Assembly: GCA_000711775.1 (NCBI GenBank)
Contig: ARYC01025360.1
Span: 39,547-103,546 of the forward strand
Source of the DNA: Oxytricha trifallax
Lineage: Eukaryota; Ciliophora; Spirotrichea; Sporadotrichida; Oxytrichidae
Direction of reading: 5' to 3'
DNA: 64,000 nt
Shown here piece by piece: positions 25,870-37,420 of this stretch. The notes beneath the pieces were generated by a model, which saw only the letters and a program-made list of their open reading frames with translations, searched no databases and was not told where the DNA came from. Position 1 is the stretch's first letter. Each line of letters starts with the position of its first letter. The position numbers and the translations under genes were made by a program.

Positions 25870-26399
25870 ATTAATAATGTTTTATTAAATATTTAATTAT
25901 TTTAATTAAATATTTAAATTAAATTAGAAGATTGACTCAATAATAAAATTAAATAAATGAATAAAAATTAGTCAAAATAATATAATTGAATTTATCTAAG
26001 TTTGTATCATTTTGCCGAATATTGAAAATAAAAATTCTATCCATTTTTAAGTATTTATATTATAAAAATTATAAATTCATCTATTTTTTTCACTTTATAT
26101 TATAAATATATATTTACAATAGGAAGTTAACTTTCATAGATTAACTGATAAAATTAACAACTCTTATTTAATTAAATTTATTGCAATATTTACCAAGAAT
26201 TCTTATGATTTTATTAGTACTATTACTGTAATCTATTATTCATAATGATTTTGCTTATTCTCTACAATTTAATTTTCTTCTTAACATCTGGGTTGTTGAA
26301 TAATAATCTTGGTAGTTTTATATATTTGATTCGTTAAGCAATGAATAATTAAGAATTATGATAAATTCTTTTAGAAGTTTATAGTAATTAAACTTTTTA
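25870..26399. other. AT-rich spacer
   Basis: No gene or structured repeat was seen. Confidence 0.5.
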
Positions 26400-27190
26400 A
26401 AAATATAATTAAAATATAAATGAAAAAGTTTTGAGAAATCTGGATTTTAAGATACCATTATATTTTTTTAGCTTTTTTTCTTATCTTCAAATATCGCATT
26501 CATTTACTCTTTGCTTCTAATTTTTTCTACCATTTAATCTTCTGAAGAATTGGTACTATGAATTTTAACGAAATCTCAAACCATTTACTGAGTAAGTTCC
26601 TGTAAATTTCCAATAAGCAATTAAATTTGGGTAATCAAATGATAGTATCGGTACATCCTTAGCTGTTAGTATTTAATCTGTAAAATTCCATGATATTTTG
26701 TAAAGTTCTTAAACTCTTTCATGTATCCAGCAAAACTTTAATGACTAGAATTAGAAAAGCCTCCAATGTAATTGGTGTTTGAGTAACCTGGATACTGATG
26801 AACCACTGCTGAATCGCATAACCTTACTTTGAATTATTCCCATGATTTTTATAGGCTATTGCTAGTTATTACTTATACTTCATGATATTAGCACTTAAAT
26901 ATTCTCATTAAGAAAAACTTTGTAATTTAAAGAATTTAGAGTCTCCATTTGCTTAGCATCTTTAGTGTGAGTGGATCGACAACACTTGTTACTTCAGATC
27001 CAGTTCAAAAGCAAAAAACACTCTGCTAGTATAGTTGATTTAAGTTGAATACGGTTTTAAGCATTAACGATATTTGAATTTTTTCGGAGGGCTTTAGGAA
27101 GATCCCAAAAACCTTTGTGATTTCTTTTGGAAATAGCGAAAAGAAAATTATAATTTATTAAAAATTTAAGTTATCAATAATATGTCTGGT
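26400..27190 (-). pseudogene. LamG-like (concanavalin-fold) extracellular domain remnant
   Basis: One minus-strand frame runs for about 230 codons with two in-frame TGAs. From N to C it holds EITKVFGIFLKPSEKIQISL, a TGSEVTSVVDPLTLKMLSKW stretch, then NTNYIGGFSNSSHQSFAGYM followed by KEFKNFTKYHG (about 26755). A second frame takes over with DYPNLIAYWKFTGTYSVNG (about 26600). The order GG...FxGYMKEFK...NLIAYWKF is what I expect for LamG/jellyroll domains of large secreted ciliate proteins. It may be the C-terminal part of the same gene as the cysteine-rich remnant at 28579-30300, which has the same orientation. A domain-profile search would settle the family. Confidence 0.45.
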
Positions 27191-27442
27191 TAGCCTCATA
27201 AAAGATAGCCCTTTTCCTGTCTATGAAAATCTAAAATGATACAAAATTACTATTTATATTGCGTTTGTTTAGTTATATGCTGATTCGGCACAATCAGTTT
27301 ATAAAAAGTTTATTCATATTTATAAATATTTTTTGGAATTAGCGAATTATAGAAATAAATATTTAAATATATAATAGCTAAGCATTGAATAAAGTAGTAT
27401 TATAATATTAAATATTAAAAATGACTAAAAGTATTATTAGAG

Positions 27443-27490
27443 AAAAAGTGGGGCAAAATAAAAAAATTTGCTACTTTTGCCCCACTTTTT
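27443..27490. repeat. Perfect 16 bp hairpin
   Basis: AAAAAGTGGGGCAAAA (27443-27458) and its exact reverse complement (27475-27490) enclose a 16 nt AT-rich loop. The GTGGGGC core is GC-rich in an AT-rich region. It is 3' of the LamG remnant's upstream end and outside any coding segment. It could be a miniature palindromic element, a binding or processing signal, or an element relic. Confidence 0.75.
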
Positions 27491-28140
27491 GAAATGTTTG
27501 AAATTATTATCATTTAACATCGTTTTTTCTAGTTTAATTTAATTTTATTAATTTTACTCATACATTATAATTAAATTATACTTATCAAGGTGTAAATTTA
27601 ATAAGTCAGTAAATTTTAATCATTTCTGATTATCATTTGTTTTAATACATATTTAATTACCTATTAAACATTAACTATATAAAAGTTAACATAATCAGGA
27701 TACAAGATCAGTAAAATATAAAGAACAGAAATATCTGTAAATTAACTATCAATTCAAATAAAAATTAGTAATTTGTGTTTTTTATTTGCATTGTTAATAA
27801 CTTATGTATATCTCTAACATGTTATAAGTAAGTTTATAAATCTCATACCTTATTGTATTGAAACTAACTTAAGAAAATTATGATTCTCAAATGTATATGT
27901 TTTTTGTATATTAATCAAATATCTAAAAATTAATGATTTTAATTAGATTGATTATTAACCTCAATTTTTAAATAGTCTCTTTGTATATAATAAATATGTA
28001 TTCTACAATTCACTTATTGATTTAAATTTTGATGATTAAGATATTTCTTACTAATTAGATGCTTAGGAATGGATTCCCTGGACATTTAATGATAATTTTT
28101 ATATGCATATTATATATTTATTAATATTTATTACTGTTGG

Positions 28141-28510
28141 ATGAACATGGAGTACGAACCTGCCGGAGCTGATGGACTTGGATGCTTAAGAAGTAGCCTC
28201 TAGGACTACTGTAGTCCTACTAATGCTTGGACAAACACTGTATCCGAAGTGCCTAGTAGAGACAACGATTCTCATTCCGATGTAACCAGATGCAAAGTAC
28301 TTTTGGAAATCAAAGGTGACTTAATGAGCACAGAAGACGAAGAGTACTCTGATTATCTATGATTACAAATATGGCCCAATAGATATAAAAAATGAGAAAT
28401 CACTGATACACTGAGAGCACGCAGACTCACTGCCAGTCTGAGATTCAATTATCTAGGGAAACCCGGAGACAAAAATATATTATAATATCTGACTAACTAA
28501 TTTTAGATCA
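28141..28510 (+). pseudogene. GC-richer orphan ORF block
   Basis: This 370 bp block is far GC-richer than its flanks. From ATG 28141 a frame encodes 73 residues to a TGA at 28360, with varied composition and acidic text (SRDNDSHSDVTRCKVLLEIK, STEDEEYSDY). The same frame continues through a second TGA at 28393 with basic text (TDTLRARRLTASLRFNYLGK) to about 28510. The persistence of one frame suggests a single gene with two nonsense changes and no indel, in contrast to its neighbours. It is opposite in orientation to, and lies between, the LamG and cysteine-rich remnants, so it may be an insertion. I do not recognise the protein; a retroelement ORF fragment is possible. Confidence 0.5.
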
Positions 28511-28578
28511 AACGATGTATATATCAACAGTAATAAATATTAATGATTACCTTTAGTTTAGGATGTTTAGTATAGAGA

Positions 28579-30300
28579 TCAGTTTTGAATTCTTTTTTAT
28601 TTTGCCCTATAATTTAAAATTTCTCTAATATTAAATTTTTCAATAATAATTTTAACATTTATGACATTTTTATTGAGGATAGCAAATATGGTTAATTTTC
28701 CTGCTAAATTAAGTGAGCAACCCCAAACATAAAATCCAATGTTATCCACTAAAGGAGATACATATTAACATTTTTTAAATTTGGAACTCTGCTATAAATA
28801 GGTAATTTCTATTTTATTAAAAATGCATTATTTTTGTAGTTTTTTATAGGTCCACACACATTGTCATAACAGCTAGAAGAACATTAGGCAGAGCTTTGGC
28901 AACCCAATTCATACATCAATAATGACATCTTTTGCATTATTTCAATGATACACCTAAACCCATCATTAACTTATTATGAAAACTATGTGTAATCTTTTGC
29001 ATAATAGATTTTTTAAAAATAATATAATATCCAGTTTTGCATTTAATACAAACAGAGTAGTCTTAAGGTCTATATTTTTTGCAAGTTATTCCACCCCCTA
29101 AATTTTAGGCGAAAAATAAAGATTGGTCAGTTTAAAAAGTAATCATAAACCCTTGTTGAATATTTTTGTCTCTTGTTAATGATGGCAAAAAGACAAAATA
29201 TTTGCTATGTATCAGCTGTTCTAGTTTCGAATAGTTTCATTAGAAAAGGAAAGATAATTTAATTGAAAACATACCTGTAATATCTTTAATCTATTCATTG
29301 CAATTAATCCAAATTATGCATAGATTGCTTTGTTAAAATTTAGTTCCGCATATCTTATCGTTATCTTTATGACTTAATAACATATAGATAATTTAATCAA
29401 GTATGTAAATTCCAGAAAAGACATTTCAAGTTCAAAGATTTTATTATCTTTTGGAGAGCCATATATCTTTTGACTTTATGATAAACCATTTGAAGGTCTT
29501 AATCTATAGTAGTAAATATATGTTTAGCTAGTATTATTTGAATACTCTCCGGAGAAAGAGTTTAAGAACATATTTAGGTAGTACCATTGCTTCTCATTCT
29601 ACCTTAAGAGTCAGAGTAATTTTCATTACCAAGTAGGATTTTCCATTCCCTCTCCATATATTCAGGATTAGCCGTTAATAGGCACATTAGCATTATGCTT
29701 AAGATAGTAAATTAATTAGATAGATTACCTATTACTTTATTGATTGACTTGTTCAGGAAAATCACCGGGCTTATTTAATGTTCTATTAAAGTAAACCTAC
29801 TTATTAATTTCTACAGCAATGAAAAAATCAATTTATTGTGTAAGTCATTTTCACTCCTCTTGATGCTTCCATGATATTTGGATTACTGACATGATAGAGG
29901 AGTTTGTAAGATTATATTTAGTGCTAAAATTAGATAGATAGTATTCTACTGATCTGATTTGAGTGGAAATAAGTACCAGCTATGCTATTTGCGTAGGTAT
30001 TGACTTCCTTGAATTTTCCTTAGTATTAAAGTCCGCAAACTATGCCCTTTAAAATGATGACTGAATGATCTTTATCTACTACTTTATATTATTTTATATA
30101 TTGAGTATTTGAAGCTGTGTCATTGTATATTCTCATTATTTTAAGTTCCTTGGAAATTAGATATAAACCTAATAGGTAGTCCAAGAGCCCATCTCTTTTG
30201 TACAAACCATAAGCCTATTTTCAATATAGTTGAATGTTATTCCATATCTAAAATAGATGGTGTGTAATAATGTTTACATATAAAATCCAAAAAATGAGAA
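28579..30300 (-). pseudogene. Cysteine-rich secreted/surface protein remnant
   Basis: A long minus-strand sense series. From the 5' side it reads KQAYGLYKRDGLLDYLLGLY, KVVDKDHSVIILKGIVCGL, then NTYANSIAGTYFHSNQ (about 29990), SNPNIMEASRGVKMTYTIN and EINKQVYFNRTLNKPGDF (about 29800). Next come NPEYMEREWKILLGNENYSD and YFVFLPSLTRDKN, followed by a cysteine cluster CKKYRPQDYSVCIKCKTGYY (about 29050) with CKRCHY and CQSSAQCSSSCYDNVCG (about 28880). The C-terminus ends at a TGA at 28579. The Cx2CxxGYY pattern is like the furin/growth-factor-receptor cysteine-rich repeats of many ciliate surface proteins. There are several frameshifts (about 29840, 29640, 29390, 28900) and in-frame TGAs (for example in NIQLY-stop-KQAY). 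The 5' part is unrecognised. Confidence 0.5.
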
Positions 30301-31879
30301 AAATAAATTGAAATTATTCAAATTCTTTATTTTATAACAGGTTCAGGGACTCCAGTAGCATATGGTATATTGATGAATTGGTAAGTGTTTTCACTTCTCT
30401 CAGGTATATGAAGATTAAACGATAAGTAGTTTATATTTTAAAGAAATAATAAGTATTATCGCTATCTGATTAAATCAATTAATCATGCTCTAATTATCCA
30501 ACATATAAGCATGTAAATCTTTTTAAGCATCATTCAACCAAATTTCATAATTGAAATAGAAATTCCATAATTAAATTATATTTATTGAAAGAATGAAAAT
30601 ATTTACAAATAATATAAATCTAGTTTTATTGAAAAGTTTCCTGAAGTATAAGAATGAACTTCTTTTATGTTTTTAAAATATTGTGGCTTTTAAGAAAGAA
30701 AAATCATATTTCTTTGTGGAATAAAGCACTTAAATTACTATAATTATTATAGAGAAATCTAATAAAATTAATAAATTAATTATTCAATAAAATTTAATCC
30801 TTAAAAGAATAGGAATATATAATATTCTCAAAGAAAATACAAATAAATCATAGCATAGAAATACTTAGGTTCATGAAATGTGTTTATTTTCAATTAATAT
30901 ATCTATTTATATGATAATTATTATTATTTACTCAAAATTTACATATTCTTGAAAAATAGTCCTTAAATTAACAGGGACTGGTATTAAAGCTTAATAATTA
31001 ATTTATTTAAGTTATCATTAGAAATTTCACTAAAAATGTTGGAAAATATTTCTAATTCCCATTCCGTAAACTTTCCTCTCTAAATTTCCCAGAGGTAATT
31101 ATTCGGAAGTAGTACCATTTAATTTTTTCATTAAATGGATCTATTCTTAAATTATTATTATTTAAAAACATTATAATTTTATAGCTTTTCTTTACAATTC
31201 ATAGATAAAAAAGAATTGTCAATATAATTAATATAAAGTTCTCAATCCCTAATAAAATACTACTTTTTTTATTTTTAGTATAAAATTAAAATGATTAATG
31301 CATTCAGTTTAAAAATCAATAAATTCTCTAACAATATGATCATGATTTGGCGAATAAAAAAGAAGGTATAAATTAATAACTTATTTTCTAAGTTTTATAA
31401 ATGAACCTATAATGACTGGATTTATTTCAAGTTTGCGAAAGCATGTTGTAATTAAAAATATATTATAAAATTCACAAAGTAAAATGCAAGAGTGGTTGAT
31501 TAACATTACAAAAATCATTTTAATAACGTGAGTAGAATGTTAAAGAGCTTTCAATATGAAACTTATAATAGAAGAATTAATACCACAGATTATTAATATT
31601 TTACTTTAGATTTCCTTTTTGTCACTTAGTAATTTGATGACTAACCATTTTAAAAATATCAATGATAGGAGATATAAATTTAAAAGTATTTCGGCTTTAA
31701 TATATATATATACCGTATAAATTCAGATATGAAGACCCTAGTAAATTATTTGGAAGTCGAATTGTAATTGCTTATTCACAGAAAACTTAAAAAAAGAGCA
31801 AATGATGCAGCAGAGTAGTATAAGGCAAATTTTCTTGGAAAAATATGTATACACATATAAAGTTCAGGCTAGATTTAAT
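30301..31879. other. AT-rich stretch, no confident gene
   Basis: No motif or structured repeat was seen on either strand. Confidence 0.5.
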
Positions 31880-32264
31880 TTTTTTATCTGAAAAAGCAAA
31901 GTTCTATAAATTTTGGCTAATTTAGATTTTATTTGTAACAAATAATTAGAAATCCAAATGATAGTCATTTAAAAAATAGACACAAGTCAGGTGAGAGAAG
32001 TACAAATTTCATATAGAACGTAAATGAGAAAATTCGAGAAGGTTCAAAGGATAACAGTCTATTAATTTCAGGAAATTAAAAATAATGATTTACTGATGAC
32101 TTGAAGTCTAAAGAACGGAACGATGGACAATTATTTTAAAATTACATATGAACTTCAATCAAAGCCCATCCAGCAAGTCTTTGAATTATAAAAACTAATG
32201 AAATATCTAAATAATTGGGATTTGATTAATATTTATAATTTTCCCATTAAAACTTAAATTTGAT
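31880..32264 (+). pseudogene. Unrecognised coding remnant
   Basis: One frame of about 125 codons with a single internal TGA (about 32099): KQLEIQMIVIQKIDTSQVRE, YRTQMRKFEKVQRITVYQFQ, then NGTMDNYFKITYELQSKP and FELQKLMKYLNNWDLINI. Composition is coding-like, with charged helical text, and contrasts with the flanks. It lies 190 bp upstream of the next remnant on the same strand and could be an earlier exon of it. No function is assigned. Confidence 0.4.
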
Positions 32265-32451
32265 TCATAAAAAAATTATTATACTTTAAGTTACTCTTGA
32301 ACGAGAAGATGATAGAAGGATTTTATTTTTAAAGTTTATTAATTTAAGGAAAAAGGTAAATTTCCTATACATTTCAGATTCATAATAATTATTTGTGATT
32401 GTAATAAATCAAGAAATTTTATGAGTAAACTCAGATAATTACATTTAAAAA

Positions 32452-33239
32452 CCCGATGTATCTCTAACTCTAAGACTAATTCATCTTCACTCAGCCAAGT
32501 AACAAAATGTTAGGGTCACAGTATATAAGAAGAATAAGTGGAGACAGAGGAAGACTAACCAAATAAAAATTAATTTTTGGCAAAAAAGGGCATCAATACA
32601 ATTACCAATCAAAACTCTGCTGGAAAATAATAGAGATTAATTATTAATAAATAAGAGTCACATTAAAACAGCATGAATGATTTGATTAGTAATTAAGTAG
32701 CATTTTTAAGAAGATTATTGTAGGAATACAATTGAATTTGGAAAATTAATTAAAAATAAATAAATATTAAATCAAAATCGTGGCAGTTAAAGTTGTCCAA
32801 TTTAAACGATCTTGGGCTCATTCGATAGAGAATTCAAAATTAGCTGGACTTTGTTATTGGCGGTACTATTTTATCGCATCCCCAGAGCGAGATAACTCGA
32901 CTTTAATGTGAGGGTATAATTTAATGAATTTAGATGAGTTTAATTAAAGTCGAGTTATCTCGCTCTGGGGATGCGATAAAATAGTACCGCCAATAATAAA
33001 GTCCAGCTAATTTTGAATTCTCTATCGAATGAGCCCAAGATCGTTTAAATTGGACAACTTTAACTGCCACGATTTTGATTTAATATTTATTTATTTTTAA
33101 TTAATTTTCCAAATTCAATTGTATTCCTACAATAATGCTGAGCAAGAAAAACAAAAGAGAGAGAGTAATTTTGAATTTAAATAAATCCAAGAATTTTTAA
33201 TGTCTTTTAACAGCTAATTAATTTTCGATTTCTTATTGA
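32452..33239 (+). pseudogene. Unrecognised gene split by a TA-flanked hairpin element
   Basis: An open frame without TGA runs from about 32452 to the element at 32718 (SNSKTNSSSLSQVTKC, EEQVETEEDQPNKNQFLAKK, NDLISNQVAFLRRL). On the far side, ATG 33135 continues as MLSKKNKRERVILNLNKSKN and QCLLTANQFSISY to a TGA at 33237. Joining the two sides with the element and one TA removed keeps the frame open, so one coding sequence was interrupted at a TA inside the codon for Leu. Apart from this insertion no lesion is visible in the part I can read. The protein is Ser/Gln/Asn-rich then basic, and unrecognised. Confidence 0.5.
32718..33132. mobile_element. TA-flanked hairpin element, copy 2 (415 bp)
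   Basis: Ends TTGTAGGAATACAATTG and inverted GTATTCCTACAA, with TA at 32716-32717 and 33133-33134. The arms are complementary almost throughout, with the same internal blocks (ATCGTGGCAG, TTATCGCATCC) and the same loop as copy 1. Where copy 1 has TTCA in both arms, copy 2 has TCGA in both; where copy 1 has CCTGG, copy 2 has CCAGA. The outer 60 bp differ strongly between the copies yet pair perfectly within this one. It is inserted in coding sequence (see 32452-33239). Confidence 0.88.
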
Positions 33240-33599
33240 ATCTTGGGAATCATAAGCTTTGCATTTTCTTTTTTTCTTGCAAATTTTCTAAATCTCAATA
33301 AAATAAACATATCTTATCTTGTTCATGTCTCGTTAGAGTTTGTGTTTCCACAAGTTTTCTTCTATTAAATTAAGAAGAGCAAAGAATCATTGCACTCAAG
33401 TCTAAGTTTGTTGTCTCTTAGGTTTACTTATTCGAGAGTTTTTACTTTAGTAATAACACTAGATAACTAGTGACCACTTTCATCCTAAAATTAATTAGAA
33501 TAATCGGGAAAATTTAATATATTTAGTCTATTTGAAGAGAGACCAAGAGCATTTAATTTTAGATTTGGGTTCATACTGTATTACAATTTCTTATAGAAA

Positions 33600-33875
33600 A
33601 TTGATAAATAAAAATGAAATTAAATTAGAAAAAATGAAAAAATAATGATGGTGTTCCTGGAACAACTGGTTATTCACTAAAATTTTTAAAGTAAATAAAA
33701 CAAATCTAAAAATTTTATTTTCAGCAATACTTACCGACAGAAATGGCGGCGTCAGTAGACCAAAATCTTGGGGGACATTGGGAGAAGTTGGTAACAACAA
33801 AGTAGATATGGCCAGATTGAGCAAAGTATGAAGGATCTTGGAAAGATGATAAAGCTGTTTCTGGATTTTATCTCT
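33600..33875 (+). pseudogene. MORN-repeat protein fragment with a 34 bp intron
   Basis: The first exon (NDGVPGTTGYSLKFLK) ends at a GTAAAT donor at 33691, and a 34 bp intron ends TTTTCAG at 33724. The second exon reads QYLPTEMAASVDQNLGGHWE, KLVTTKQIWPD, a TGA at 33818, then AKYEGSWKDDKA. The phrase WPDGAKYEGSWKDDKA is a MORN repeat (YEGxWxxxK), with the expected Gly (GGA) replaced by TGA. MORN repeats bind membranes or link cytoskeletal proteins. Only one repeat remains, and sense fades after about 33870. The intron is well formed, so the lesion in the exon is probably recent. Confidence 0.5.
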
Positions 33876-34434
33876 GTAATTATCTATACTAATCCTTTTA
33901 AGTTTTATTAGTTTTCATTTTAAATGATTGCATTCGACTTATTTTTCATTAATGCATCAATTAAATCTTAATTACTTGTATTATAAATGCTGTTGCTTAA
34001 AAATAGTCAGGTTTTTAAATGGTATTTTATTAATTTAAAAAAGATTTATGAAAAATCAGAAAACTTCCCCCAAATAAAAAAGTTTATAATTTTTGTTGCT
34101 CGTTAAACCTTTTCCAATATAAGTCATTTATTTTTCGTATATGGAGCAATTTTTCAAACTTAAAATAAGCGATTTGTTACTTTTATGATACTCCGCTAAA
34201 GATTTAAAGTGTATAAATTTTTTTTATTTATTCTTGTGAGATACCAATTTCTAGCTAAGTTTTATCCATGATTAAATGCCTTTATTTTAGATGAAGATTA
34301 CTTGTGAGTATTTAAATTATTTGAAGAAAAAATTTGCAAGACATCATGTAAAAAGATAAAGTCTAATCTTTTAAGTTAGTTTTCTCACAAGTTTCAGGGT
34401 TTGTGCTAAATCATCTAAATTTATTTTTTTATTT

Positions 34435-34740
34435 AATTTTAGGACAATATTAGTTCTTCAAGAAGAGAGCAAGCTACTTGACCTGAATTTGATTTTGAAG
34501 GGCTAAAAATAAATAATAATTGAGTGAAGAGATTGGCATTGGACCCAATATCATTTTAGGATAAATTTAAATAGGCTAAATTTTAGGCTTTTTAATTCTT
34601 AAAAATTAATTAAATCCCTCTATCGAAATACTATTGTCTGAAAGGTCTAGAAATTATATTTCATTTGATTTTCAGTTAAGAGCATCTCTCTCCCAATTCT
34701 AAAGCCCCGTTAATGCCAATCCTAAAAATGATATAAAAAT
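34435..34740 (+). pseudogene. Possible exon of a broken gene
   Basis: After an acceptor-like TTTAATTTTAG, one frame reads DNISSSRREQAT, a TGA, PEFDFEGLKINNN, a TGA, and then weaker text with RLALDPISFQDKF. It lies on the same strand as, and 560 bp after, the MORN fragment and might be its continuation. No motif was recognised. Confidence 0.25.
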
Positions 34741-35277
34741 AAATGTTTAACTTACTAAATCTTATTCTTGTAGCAATCATTATTTGCTTATGATTTTGAA
34801 ACTAAGGAATTGTGAGATTTAAAGGATTCAAACAAAAGCACAGAACCATTTGCAGAGATTTAATTACATCCAAAATTTAAATAAATTAAAGTATAATTAA
34901 AGCTGAGATTTTTCACATACTGATCAATCCCTTTATTTGATAGAGTATTTTTTCTTAAATCAAAGGATAATTGTTAAATAAAATTAGTTGATCTTATCAA
35001 AGTAGAGAATTACAGATTACACTTAATTATATTTCCAATAGCAGCTAATCTTTTATCACAAAAAATCATGTCTAAAAAATTTAGTTTTCTATAATTTTTG
35101 ATAAGAATTTCTTTACAATTTCGAAAAATCTTATCATTTAATCTTTCGGAGCATTAATCTTCAAGTCTTTACATCTAGCATTATATAAATCTAGTAGCTA
35201 TTGCTCTGTAATGCCCTTAATTTAAAGGCACATATTAAAGGTTATTATTCATATTCAAATTTTTACTATATATTATT

Positions 35278-36805
35278 TCAGGTTGTGAAGGAACAAGAAT
35301 TTATTTCATAGTACTTAGAGTTTATAAAAAAATATAGGACTTCATTTTTTTTATGGCTTTCTAATCGTCCTGGATCATAACTTATCACAGAGTGTTATAA
35401 TTTTTTTACATTTATGTCATCTAAGGATTAGTCTTTCCCATTGAAAATTCGTGTTACCAATTCTTGAATTGAGTGTAGCTTTCATATTCTAAAAGAATAT
35501 TAGATTTTTCTTTTTTGCTGTTCTATTCTATCTTTTTGACATAAAAGGCTTTTATTATTGAATATAAGTTCTGAAGTTAATGGTTAACCATCGGCATCTA
35601 TTGATTGTAAAATGTCTGGGTGTGCTTATTAATTATTTAAAATGAAAGTTAAAATATTTACTAAGTCACAGGTATCTTTATAAATGAAAGAAATTGAATT
35701 GTCATTGTTATTTGGAGTAAAATCTTTCACTATAGTGTCTGTTGAGTTGGCTTTAGTCCTTGAATTGTTCTTTTAGTTTTAGAAGCCATAAACGTTATTT
35801 CCAAAAATTATACTTAGGAATGATATATATATATATATTTAATGCCTGTAAATTATTTATATTCAAGCTTCTTGTTTTTTTCTAAATTATGCTAGTCTTT
35901 ACACAGCATTTTTAGGCTTCTTATCATTGTGAGCTGTTATAAGCCTGCTAAATACCATACTACTTCTTACAAATGAACCTCCATCTTAATTGATTTTCCC
36001 TAAATTTAATAGATTAAAAGTTTATAAATTCTTTTTAATTCGTGTTTAGCTTAAAGTTTAAACTCTTTTTTTATAGGAAAATTTATCTATTCTAGTTATT
36101 TTATTTAAAAAATTATTTCAACCTCTACTTGAAATTACTTAGGATTCATAAATTGCTACTAAGTTTATGTTGAAAGTTTGGTTGCAAATAGGTTCCTGGT
36201 TTTTGAGGTAGCTTAAACATCAATGAAACTTTTGCTTATTTAAATATGTTTATTTCATTTGCTATAGCTTCAATTATTGGTTTTTTTCTATTTAATCTTA
36301 ATTGGGTTATGATAAGGAATAAGCACAGGGGAAGGTGAATTTTTTTATTAAGGTCTTTTTAATTTCCTTAGTTTTTGAGTACTTATTGTTTCCTTTCTTA
36401 TTGCAAATCTTCTTCTGATCATTTAATATTTTGAATATCAGAACATCAATCCTTAAATTTAATTAAAAGTTTAGCAATAATGTTTATTAAAAAATAAAAA
36501 ATAAGTATTAACTCATTTGAGTATGTAATTCAGCAAAAATTAAAGGTGACTGTTTTTATTTCTAATTCAATTTTGTCACATCTTAATTATATTTATCAGT
36601 GTCTTGATAGTTCTTAGACTAAGATTTATTCAGGCTTTAGTTGCACTCTCCTGTTGATTATATTGAATTCTACTTTTGCAAGAATATTTTTGATTCATGT
36701 TAGAATTTAAATTGAAAATACTAATAAATTTGATATAATCTATAAAAGTTGAGTTGCTGCTGCTGTGTTAGTGAATATTATTATTGTTTCTATATTTTTA
36801 GGAGG
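35278..36805 (-). pseudogene. Unrecognised gene remnant, Gln/Asn-rich
   Basis: Continuous coding sense on the minus strand from about 36805: QYSLTQQQQLNFYRLYQ, NKSQSKNYQDTDKYNQDVTK, SPLIFAELHTQMSQ (about 36530), KKPIIEAIANEINIF with KVSLMFKLPQKPGTY (about 36230), and DGGSFVRSSMVFSRLITAHN (about 35965). Then come KANSTDTIVKDFTPNNNDNS, AHPDILQSIDADGQPLTSEL (about 35600) and DPGRLESHKKNEVLYFFI, to a TGA at 35278. About three frameshifts and four in-frame TGAs break it. At least 480 residues are covered. The text is typical of a large ciliate cytosolic or membrane protein, but I recognise no domain. Its 5' end runs into the inverted-repeat element at 36801-37420. Confidence 0.5.
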
Positions 36806-37420
36806 GTACCTATCTCACCACCGCACTTAATATATAAATTTTTTATATAAAAAAGACATAGTTTTGGTAAAATTAGTGTTGAAATTCACGAATAAGGCAA
36901 CAACAACAAAATAATATTTATCAACCCTTAAGATTAGTTAAGATAAAAATAAATGTACTTTTATTGTGAAATTCACCAATTTTCTCACTTGCATAATGGC
37001 AAAAAAAGGTTGTAATTTGTTTTTCACTAAATTATTAAAATTGAAAACGTTTTCGAATTTATTGACTCAACTTGCTCTCTCAAGAATTTATCTTGATTAA
37101 ATACAATTTAATTTAACAAATAAACTTGATTTATTTGAATTGACCAAATTTAATCCTTAAAAAAGATCAATTTGATTCAATAATATCGAAAACTTTTTAA
37201 TTTTAATAATTTAATGAAAATTTATTGCGATTCTTGGCGTTATTATGCATTTGAAATAACATAAATTTATGATAAAAATACATTTATTTGTATCTTAACT
37301 CTTCTCAAGAGTTAATAAATATTATTTTTATTGCCTTATTGGTAAATTTCAACACTAATTTTACTAGGACTATGATTTTTTTTATAAAAAAAAATGTTGT
37401 TGTGTGACAGGAACCGCCCC
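36801..37420. mobile_element. 620 bp inverted-repeat element
   Basis: The two halves are imperfect inverted copies over almost 300 bp each. For example, TAAAATTAGTGTTGAAATT occurs on the left (36870) and, inverted, on the right, with AATAAGGCAA, AATAATATTTAT and AAATTATTAAAATTGAAAA matching further in. Outer ends are GGAGGGTACCTATC and, inverted, GGGGCGGTTCCTGTC. Flanks ATTTTTA (left) and ATTTTGA (right) may be a degraded 7 bp target duplication. It sits at the 5' edge of the gene remnant at 35278-36805 and may have interrupted it. No ORF is visible inside. The higher arm divergence than in the TA-flanked elements suggests greater age. Confidence 0.65.

Noticed and set aside
33591..33824. Minus-strand open frame opposite the MORN fragment
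   Set aside because: It is the antisense shadow of the plus-strand exons and their intron, which carry the recognisable MORN motif and splice sites.
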